Shown here piece after piece: positions 58,261 to 64,000 of a DNA stretch of 64,000 bases (positions within the stretch are counted from its first letter, which is position 1; each line of letters opens with the position of its first letter). The DNA lies in NCBI RefSeq assembly GCF_021216675.1, contig NZ_CP086120.1, positions 5,330,501 through 5,394,500 of the forward strand, read 5' to 3'. The DNA comes from Streptomyces gobiensis (GTDB lineage: Bacteria > Actinomycetota > Actinomycetes > Streptomycetales > Streptomycetaceae). Under the pieces are notes generated by a model. That model was not told the origin of the DNA. It made no database searches and saw nothing but the letters and a program-made list of their open reading frames with translations. A program made the position numbers and the translations under genes.

Positions 58261-59318
58261 GGACCGACGCCCAGCGCCATCACGACCCTGAGGTGCGCGG
58301 CTTCGCCAGCGATAACTACGCGGGCGCGCACCCGGAGATCCTGGCCGCCCTCGCGCTGGCCAACGGCGGCCACCAGACCGCCTACGGCGGTGATGAGTAC
58401 ACCGAACATCTGCAGCAGGTCATACGCCGGCACTTCGGGGCGCGTGCCCAGGCCTTCCCGGTGTTCAACGGCACCGGCGCCAACGTCGTCGCCCTCCAGT
58501 CGGTCACGGACCGCTGGGGGGCGGTGATCGCCGCCGATACCGCCCACATCCATGTCGATGAGTGCGGCGCCCCCGAACGGGTGGGCGGACTGAAACTGCT
58601 CACCGTGCCCACCGAGGACGGCAAGCTCACCCCCGAGCTCATCGACCGGGAGGCCTACGGCTGGGACGACGAACACCGCGCCATGCCCCAGGTCGTCTCC
58701 ATCGCCCAGAACACCGAGCTGGGCACCCTCTACACCCCCGACGAGATCCGGGCCATCTGCGAGCACGCCCATGAGCGCGGCATGGTGGTACACCTCGACG
58801 GCGCACGGATCGCCAACGCCGCGGCCGCCCTCGATGTGCCGATGCGCGCCTTCACCAACGTGGTGGGCGTGGACATCCTGTCGCTGGGCGGCACCAAGAA
58901 CGGCGCGCTCTTCGGCGAGGCGGTCGTCGTCCTCAACCCGGACGCGGTACGGGCGATGAAGCATCTGCGCAAGCTGTCCATGCAGCTCGCTTCCAAGATG
59001 CGCTTTGTCTCCGTACAGCTTGAAGCGCTGCTCGCGGGCGATCTGTGGCTGCGCAACGCACGGCACGCCAACGCCATGGCCGCTCGGCTCGCCGAGGGCG
59101 TACGCGCCGTGGACGGTGTGGAGATTCTTCACCCCGTCCAGGCCAACGCGGTCTTCGCCCGGCTCCCGCACGATGTCAGTGAACGTCTCCAGAAGCGCTA
59201 CCGCTTCTACTTCTGGGATGAAGCCGCAGGCGATGTCCGCTGGATGTGCTCCTTCGATACGACCGAGGATGACGTGGACGGCTTCCTGGCGGCCCTCCGG
59301 CAGGAGATAGCCAAGTAG
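58239..59318 (+). CDS. low-specificity threonine aldolase / beta-eliminating lyase
   Basis: The 359-residue PLP enzyme has 'GFASDNYAGAHPEILAAL', 'GGDEYTEHLQQVIRRHFG', 'VHLDGARIANAAAALD' (Asp binding the pyridine N) and the Schiff-base lysine in 'LSLGGTKNGALFGE'. It cleaves L-threonine or allo-threonine to glycine and acetaldehyde. The GTG start overlaps the SDR stop by 22 bp, so it completes the DUF6421-SDR-aldolase operon. Confidence 0.93.
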   Translation: MAHTPAVRTDAQRHHDPEVRGFASDNYAGAHPEILAALALANGGHQTAYGGDEYTEHLQQVIRRHFGARAQAFPVFNGTGANVVALQSVTDRWGAVIAADTAHIHVDECGAPERVGGLKLLTVPTEDGKLTPELIDREAYGWDDEHRAMPQVVSIAQNTELGTLYTPDEIRAICEHAHERGMVVHLDGARIANAAAALDVPMRAFTNVVGVDILSLGGTKNGALFGEAVVVLNPDAVRAMKHLRKLSMQLASKMRFVSVQLEALLAGDLWLRNARHANAMAARLAEGVRAVDGVEILHPVQANAVFARLPHDVSERLQKRYRFYFWDEAAGDVRWMCSFDTTEDDVDGFLAALRQEIAK

Positions 59319-59399
59319 CCAGGCGGGCGGCGGCGTTAGTCTTGCGGCACGCCTTGGCGCCGCTCGGCGCGGGGGCCGGGACAACGGGGAGAGGATGCT

Positions 59400-59648
59400 G
59401 TGACTGTACGGACGCGGGCTGAACGGGACGCCACCACAGTCGAGATGGTCTACGCCTTCGTGAGCGCTATCGTGCTGGCGGGTCTCGCCGCCCTCCTCGT
59501 GGCCGCCCCCGCGCTGTTCGCCGCTGCCCCGGGCCCCTGGCTCTCGGCCGCGCCATGGGTAGCGTGGGCCGTGTTCCTCACTCGGGTGCCGTATGTGCTG
59601 CTCCGCTGGCAGCGGCGGCAGCCCAGCCAGCCGGGGCGGGGGCGGTGA
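59400..59648 (+). CDS. DUF6332-like small membrane protein
   Basis: The 82-residue protein has two hydrophobic helices (residues 17-37 and 45-68) and a basic end 'RWQRRQPSQPGRGR', as in the DUF6332 family of Streptomyces. The function is unknown. The GTG at 59400 follows GGGGAGAGG. It is followed by a broken oxidoreductase remnant. Confidence 0.75.
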   Translation: MTVRTRAERDATTVEMVYAFVSAIVLAGLAALLVAAPALFAAAPGPWLSAAPWVAWAVFLTRVPYVLLRWQRRQPSQPGRGR

Positions 59649-59696
59649 GCGGGGACACCACCGGACTGCGGGCGGCGGAGAACTGCGGCTGGGCGG

Positions 59697-59905
59697 GATG
59701 ACGAGGGGTTTACGGCCACCGAGGTCCCGGACGACGCGAAGCCCGAGCTGTGCTGCGCGCCTGTCTGCGCCGCTGGAGGGCCGAGGTCGCCAGGGCTTCA
59801 AGGACGACGGCATTGGCCTGGATGCCACCTGAGCAGTGGCGCGCGGTCGCGCACCACTATCCCGTCTTCGCGTATCCCGTCTTCACGGCCGACTTCCGTC
59901 AGTAA
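59697..59905 (+). pseudogene. frameshifted remnant of a deazaflavin-dependent nitroreductase-like gene
   Basis: Pieces of one protein appear in three frames in order: 'DDEGFTATEVPDDAKPEL' (from 59697), 'LRACLRRWRAEVA' (from 59753), 'GFKDDGIGLDAT' (59794-59829) and 'EQWRAVAHHYPVFAYP' (from 59831, stop at 59903). Together they resemble the C-terminal part of DUF385/F420-dependent nitroreductase-like proteins ('RAYLRRWKAEVG.FFDG.GPD....HPVF'). The N-terminal half is absent. At least three frameshifts make it a clear pseudogene. The identification is from memory of the family. Confidence 0.6.
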
Positions 59906-59908
59906 CCG

Positions 59909-61138
59909 TTACCGCGGCCGGTCCAGGGCCTCCAGCGACCGCCGGGCCATCGGGTGGCTCCGCACGATCTCGGCCAGGGTCGTCGACCCACGGGTGATCT
60001 TCGCAAAGGCGTTCCAGGCCGGACGGAAGCCGGTGAGCGCCGCGTGCAGCAGCCCGGGACGGCGGGAGAAGACCGTGAGCATCCGACGGCCGACCCCCAT
60101 CTCCACTCCCAGCCCGGCCTTGATGGCGAAGGCGTAGTTGAGCGCCTGCCGACGGGCGTCGACCGCGTCGTGCGACTCGGCCATCCGGACCGCCCACTCG
60201 CCTGCCAGCCGTCCGGAGCGCAGCGCGAAGGAGATGCCCTCCCGGGTCCAGGGCTCGAGCAGCCCGGCCGCGTCACCGCACACCAGCACCCGGCCCCGGG
60301 ACAGCGGGGAGTCATCGGCGCGGCAGCGGGTCAGATGGCCGGAGGAGACGCTGGGTTCAAAGCCAGCCAGGCCCAACCGCGCGGTGAAGTCCTCCAGATA
60401 GCGCTTGGTGGCCGCGCCGTCGCCCCGCGCGGAGATCACGCCGACGGTCAGGGTGTCGCCCTTGGGGAACACCCAGCCGTAGGAGCCGGGCAGTGGACCC
60501 CAGTCGATCAGTACCCGGCCCGCCCAGTCCTCAGCGACGGTGGACGGCACCGGGATCTCGGCCTCCAGGCCCAGATCCACCTGCTCCATCTTCACCCCGA
60601 CATGAGCTCCTATCCGGCTGGCGCTGCCATCCGCGCCGACCACCGCCCGCGCCAGCAGCGTCTCCCCGCTGGAGAGCACGATCGCGACGGTACGCCGGTC
60701 GGGCACGGCCGGACCGTGCTGCTCAACCCGGGAGACAGTCGCGCCGGTACGCAACTCGGCACCGGCCTTCTGGGCCGCCTCGACCAGTCCCTGGTCAAAC
60801 TCCGAGCGGTCGATCAGCCCGAAGAGCGTATGTCTGGAACGGCGTGTACGGGACAGCTTGCCGTCCAGCGAGAAGGTCACCGCATGCACCCGCTCCCGCA
60901 ACGGGAGTTCGAAGCCGGGCGGCAGCGCGTCCCGGGAGGGTCCGATGATGCCGCCGCCACACGTCTTGTAGCGCGGCAGCTCCGCCTTCTCCAGCAGCAG
61001 TACCCGGCGGCCCGCGACCGCCGCGGCGTGGGCGGCGGACGCCCCGGCCGGGCCCGCGCCCACTACGGCCACATCCCAGACCACGCTGGACCCGGCTCCG
61101 CTGCCGTCGGCTGCGCCTGCGGTGTTCTCGCTGCTCAC
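59909..61138 (-). CDS. geranylgeranyl reductase family flavoprotein
   Basis: The 409-residue protein has the FAD fold 'VAVVGAGPAGASAAHAAAVAGRRVLLLEK', 'RYKTCGGGII', 'ARAVVGADGSASRIGAHVG', 'GYSWVFPKGD'-type 'YGWVFPKGDTLTVGV', and 'VLVCGDAAGLLEPWTREGISFALRSG'. Family members reduce prenyl double bonds of menaquinone, archaeal lipids or tetrapyrroles. In actinobacteria the usual role is menaquinone side-chain reduction, so this is the likely but unproven role. The GTG at 61138 fits the N-terminus. Confidence 0.9.
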   Translation of the reverse strand: MSSENTAGAADGSGAGSSVVWDVAVVGAGPAGASAAHAAAVAGRRVLLLEKAELPRYKTCGGGIIGPSRDALPPGFELPLRERVHAVTFSLDGKLSRTRRSRHTLFGLIDRSEFDQGLVEAAQKAGAELRTGATVSRVEQHGPAVPDRRTVAIVLSSGETLLARAVVGADGSASRIGAHVGVKMEQVDLGLEAEIPVPSTVAEDWAGRVLIDWGPLPGSYGWVFPKGDTLTVGVISARGDGAATKRYLEDFTARLGLAGFEPSVSSGHLTRCRADDSPLSRGRVLVCGDAAGLLEPWTREGISFALRSGRLAGEWAVRMAESHDAVDARRQALNYAFAIKAGLGVEMGVGRRMLTVFSRRPGLLHAALTGFRPAWNAFAKITRGSTTLAEIVRSHPMARRSLEALDRPR

Positions 61139-61300
61139 GATCTGTTTCTGCTCCCGCTCGACCGACCGCTTCTGGTTACCGCGGCATCCTACGACCCACG
61201 GCCGCACACCTTCCCTGTGGGAGGATCGGCAGCGTTCGCCCTGCGTCCCGTAATCCCGTACGTCCGGACATAACGCAGCACACCCAAGGAGCGTTCCCCC

Positions 61301-62659
61301 ATGGCGCACAGAGCACTGGCGGCCACCGTCGCGTCGCTGATGCCACAGGCCCGCACCGAGCTGGCCGAGCTGGTCCGCTATCAGTCGGTGGCGGATCCCG
61401 AGCAGTTCCCCAGGAGCGAGTGCGAGGCTGCCGCCAGCTGGGTCGCCGACGCGCTGCGTGCCGAGGGCTGCACGGATGTCGCTGTGCTGGACACCCCGGA
61501 CGGCACCCAGTCCGTCTACGGCTCTCTCCCCGGCCCGGCCGGTGCGCCGACCGTCCTGCTCTACGCCCACTACGATGTCCAGCCGCCACTGGATGAGCAG
61601 GCCTGGCTCTCCCCGCCGTTCGAGCTGACCGAGCGGGACGGCCGCTGGTACGGCCGTGGCACCGCCGACTGCAAGGGCGGTCTGATCATGCATCTGATCG
61701 CGCTGCGCGCGCTCAGGGCGAACGGCGGCGTCCCGGTCAGCGTCAAGGTGATCGTCGAAGGATCGGAGGAGCAGGGCACCGGAGGTCTGGAGCGGTACGC
61801 GGAGGCACACCCGGAGCTGCTGGCCGCCGACACCGCCGTCATCGGCGACTCCGGCAACTTCCGGGCCGGACTGCCAACCGTCACCGCCATCCTGCGCGGT
61901 CTGGTGGTCCTGCGGATCCAGGTGGACACCCTCGAAGGCAACCTGCACTCCGGCCAGTTCGGCGGCGCCGCACCGGACGCTCTCGCGGCCCTCATCCGGA
62001 CTCTCGACTCGCTGCGCGCCGAGGACGGTTCGACCGCCGTGGACGGGCTGGCCGCCGACGCGTCCTGGGACGGGCTGCAGTATCCGGAGGACGACTTCCG
62101 GCAGGACGCCAAGGTCCTCGACGGTGTGCGGCTGACCGGCTCCGGCACGATCGCCGACCGCATCTGGGCCCGTCCTTCCGTCACGGTGCTCGGCATCGAC
62201 TGCCCGCCGGTCGTCGGCGCCACTCCATCGGTACAGGCCAGCGCCCGGGCGCTGGTCAGCCTGCGGGTGCCGCCGGGCCTGGAAGCGGGCGAGGCCAGCA
62301 AGCTGCTCACCGCCCACCTGGAGGCTCACACTCCCTGGGGCGCCCACGTCGCCGTGGAACCGGTGGGCCAGGGCCAGCCGTTCCGCGCGGACACCGGCAG
62401 CCCGGCGTACACGGCGATGGCCGAGGCCATGCGGGAGGCGTATGACGGCGCCGAGATGGCCATCGCCGGGCAGGGCGGCTCGATACCGCTGTGCAACACG
62501 CTTGCCGCGCTCTATCCGGAGGCGGAGATCCTGCTCACCGGGCTCAGCGAGCCGCAGGCGCAGATCCACGCGGTGAACGAGAGCGTTTCCCCGGAGGAAC
62601 TGGAACGAATGTCGCTCACCGAAGCGCTGTTCCTGCAGAAGTACGCCAACAGCTGGTGA
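61301..62659 (+). CDS. M20-family metallopeptidase (dipeptidase)
   Basis: The 452-residue enzyme has metal ligands in 'LLYAHYDVQPPLDEQAW', 'YGRGTADCKGGLIMHL' and 'VIVEGSEEQGTGGLERY', 'GDSGNFRAGLPTVT', and a late 'AQIHAVNESVSPEEL' His. The lid domain lies at about residues 205-325. It is a di-zinc dipeptidase/deacylase like those of the M20 ArgE/DapE group. The ATG follows AAGGAG. Confidence 0.95.
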   Translation: MAHRALAATVASLMPQARTELAELVRYQSVADPEQFPRSECEAAASWVADALRAEGCTDVAVLDTPDGTQSVYGSLPGPAGAPTVLLYAHYDVQPPLDEQAWLSPPFELTERDGRWYGRGTADCKGGLIMHLIALRALRANGGVPVSVKVIVEGSEEQGTGGLERYAEAHPELLAADTAVIGDSGNFRAGLPTVTAILRGLVVLRIQVDTLEGNLHSGQFGGAAPDALAALIRTLDSLRAEDGSTAVDGLAADASWDGLQYPEDDFRQDAKVLDGVRLTGSGTIADRIWARPSVTVLGIDCPPVVGATPSVQASARALVSLRVPPGLEAGEASKLLTAHLEAHTPWGAHVAVEPVGQGQPFRADTGSPAYTAMAEAMREAYDGAEMAIAGQGGSIPLCNTLAALYPEAEILLTGLSEPQAQIHAVNESVSPEELERMSLTEALFLQKYANSW

Positions 62660-63056
62660 TTTACCCCAACCCCACCCCTTCCCGAAACTGGGGGCTGACG
62701 CCCCCAGACCCCACCCGCGTTGTGGGCACTCTCCCCCAGCTAACGCTGGGAGGTGCCCCCAGCCCCGCGAGGGGCGTGGGCCCGCCCTGCTACGCAACCA
62801 TCCACCCGCACCAGCCACGACGCTCCGGCCCACCCCGGGGCGGAGCTCGCGACGCTTGGTGGGCACAACCCCGGCCACCGGCCCGCACCGGGCCACCCCC
62901 GGGGCCCCGGGGCGAAGCCCCGGTTTCCGGGAAGGTGGGGGCACCTCCCAGCGGTAGCTGGGGGAGGGATACGGGGATACCCACCCCCGGCACGGGTGGT
63001 CGCGCTGGACCTGGCCCAGCACCGGGGCACCCTGCCCGCACCCCTTGAGCCGTGGG
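62660..63056. repeat. GC-rich palindromic intergenic repeat, copy C (397 bp, no gene)
   Basis: This stretch without a gene contains: a reversed TTCCCGAAACTGGGGG module (62679-62700 area); CTCCCCCAGC-TAACGC-type sequence at 62731-62756 with an inverted partner at 62941-62966 (26-bp arms, one mismatch); AGCCCCGCGAGGGGC (62761-62775); and CCGGGGCGAAGCCCCGG (62907-62923) followed by TTTCCGGGAAGGTGGGG. The same modules recur in copies A and B. Confidence 0.8.
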
Positions 63057-64000
63057 TCATGGGAGCCCCACCGGGGCGCCCGCCTCAAGGTTGAGCGGGC
63101 GCCCCCACGCACGCGCCCGCAACGCCCACCGCAGCCGCTCCAACCGCACCGGCGGCAAGAGATCCGCGGCCTCGTCCTCCCGCACAAAGCGCCAGTCCCG
63201 CAGCTCCGCCCCCGGCAGCAGCATCTCCCGGGCGGCCTCCCCAGCGAGCCGGCCGCCGTCAAAGAGCAGCCGCAACCCGCCGAAGCCGGGTGGCCGGGGA
63301 GGCTCCCAGTCCACCACCAGCAGCCGTGGTTCGCTCTCCAGCCGCAGCCCCAACTCCTCAGCGACCTCCCGCAATCCGGCCCGGGCGGGCGGCTCGCCGG
63401 GTTCGACGATTCCGCCGGGGAATTCCCAGCCGGGCTTGTACGTGGGGTCCACGAGAAGCACCCGGTCTTCCTCGTCGAACAGCAGCACCCCGGCCGCCAC
63501 GGTCTCGGCGGTCGGCTCAGGAGTCTGTACGATGTCGCACGCACCTACACCCTCCCGGACGCCCTCGGCGACTGTCTCGGCGGTCTCCCGCGGGGTGAGA
63601 CCGGTGGTGTCGACGGTGTACGCGTCAGCGGTCAGCCAGGGCAGCGCGTCCGCGTACGGCTTGAGGTGGCTCAGACACCAGGTTCGCGTCGATTCGCCGT
63701 CCACCGCGGCCCGTTCGTCTATCCGGGCGCGGAGGATCGTTTCGTCCGCGTCAAGCAGAAAATGCCGGACTGGGATCCGCCGGGCGGCCAGTGCTCCGAA
63801 GATCTCATCCCGGTACCCCTGGCTCAGCAGGGTCATGGGAGTGACCAGCGGCCCCGGCACCTCGGTGAGGAGAGCCGCCGCGGTGTCCACGACCAGCCGC
63901 CGCCAGGACGGCAGTTCCTGGAAGTCGTCGATCTGTCCAAGCCGTTCCTTGGGCAGCATCTTCCGCAGCCCCGAGCCGACCAGCTCTGGGTCGTACAGGG
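63057..64000 (-). CDS. ATPase-Nudix fusion protein, cut by window edge
   Basis: The visible 314 residues run from the edge ('LYDPELVGSGLRKMLPKE') through an ATPase/kinase-like lid region ('HFLLDADETILRARIDERA') to a Nudix domain with a full box, G-x5-E-x7-REVAEEL, in 'GGIVEPGEPPARAGLREVAE'. The Walker A should lie to the right of the window. Such AAA-plus-Nudix fusions occur in Streptomyces; the pairing suggests a nucleotide phosphorylation and hydrolysis cycle, which is inference. Confidence 0.88.
   Translation of the reverse strand, partial: LYDPELVGSGLRKMLPKERLGQIDDFQELPSWRRLVVDTAAALLTEVPGPLVTPMTLLSQGYRDEIFGALAARRIPVRHFLLDADETILRARIDERAAVDGESTRTWCLSHLKPYADALPWLTADAYTVDTTGLTPRETAETVAEGVREGVGACDIVQTPEPTAETVAAGVLLFDEEDRVLLVDPTYKPGWEFPGGIVEPGEPPARAGLREVAEELGLRLESEPRLLVVDWEPPRPPGFGGLRLLFDGGRLAGEAAREMLLPGAELRDWRFVREDEAADLLPPVRLERLRWALRARAWGRPLNLEAGAPVGLP

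Noticed and set aside
59909..61138. Reductase as part of the terpenoid cluster
   Set aside because: It is 43 kb away next to unrelated genes and matches the general menaquinone-type reductase family.
61139..63544. Minus-strand frame extending the reductase gene by 800 codons
   Set aside because: The extension is antisense to the M20 peptidase and the repeat block and has no recognisable motif; the reductase begins at 61138.

Overview
The window is a stretch of Streptomyces (or very close relative) chromosome. Evidence: very high GC with strong third-position GC bias, so antisense frames stay open for kilobases; GTG/TTG starts behind AGGAGG-like sites; ATGA stop/start overlaps; rare TTA codons; and a gene repertoire typical of the genus (DUF6397, DUF6332, DUF6421, DUF5134, MpaB-type oxygenase, streptogrisin-like protease, GDSL esterase, roadblock protein). 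I see no rRNA, tRNA, CRISPR array, insertion sequence or phage module.

Layout. 0-9.8 kb: NTF2-like protein, small membrane protein, NarL-type two-component pair, an operon of a MatB-like malonyl-CoA synthetase and a fused acyl-CoA carboxyltransferase, a secreted GH5 cellulase behind a striking hairpin, a bestrophin-like membrane protein, a proline-rich anchored surface protein and xylulokinase. 10.5-17.0 kb: a compact, apparently undescribed terpenoid cluster made of a large LAL-type ATPase regulator that lacks its LuxR DNA-binding domain, a type I geranylgeranyl diphosphate synthase, a terpene cyclase with an unusual DNxxxD metal motif, and a P450 carrying a TTA codon. 17-31 kb: housekeeping-type genes (MBL hydrolase, secreted esterase, MpaB oxygenase, methyltransferase, TesB thioesterase, large DEAD/DEAH helicase, GH109-like oxidoreductase, MarR/ABC exporter pair).

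32-38.6 kb: small enzymes (Nudix, GNAT, NERD, VOC, methyltransferase, macro domain, fructosamine kinase), with gene remnants and a deletion scar, then a streptogrisin-like protease. 38.7-40.3 kb: a tendamistat-family alpha-amylase inhibitor gene divergent from a LacI regulator, with a palindromic operator candidate between them. 40.5-55.8 kb: metabolic and regulatory genes (YjbQ, HAD, FUSC, lactonase, CbiX-like, sugar kinase, Ung, BNR-repeat protein, Old Yellow Enzyme/ArsR, FprA-type reductase/TetR, M56 peptidase, GNAT, GDPD). 55.8-59.7 kb: a perfect 52-bp palindrome followed by a coupled operon of DUF6421, SDR and threonine aldolase. 59.7-64 kb: a frameshifted F420-type oxidoreductase remnant, a geranylgeranyl-reductase-family flavoprotein, an M20 peptidase, an intergenic repeat block and an ATPase-Nudix fusion cut by the window edge.

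The best candidates for something new are the diterpenoid-type cluster (10.5-17.0 kb), the tendamistat-like inhibitor with its LacI partner (38.7-40.3 kb), the 52-bp palindrome (55.82-55.87 kb), and the DUF6421 protein with a gluzincin-like HDxxH...ExxxD signature (56.1-57.5 kb).
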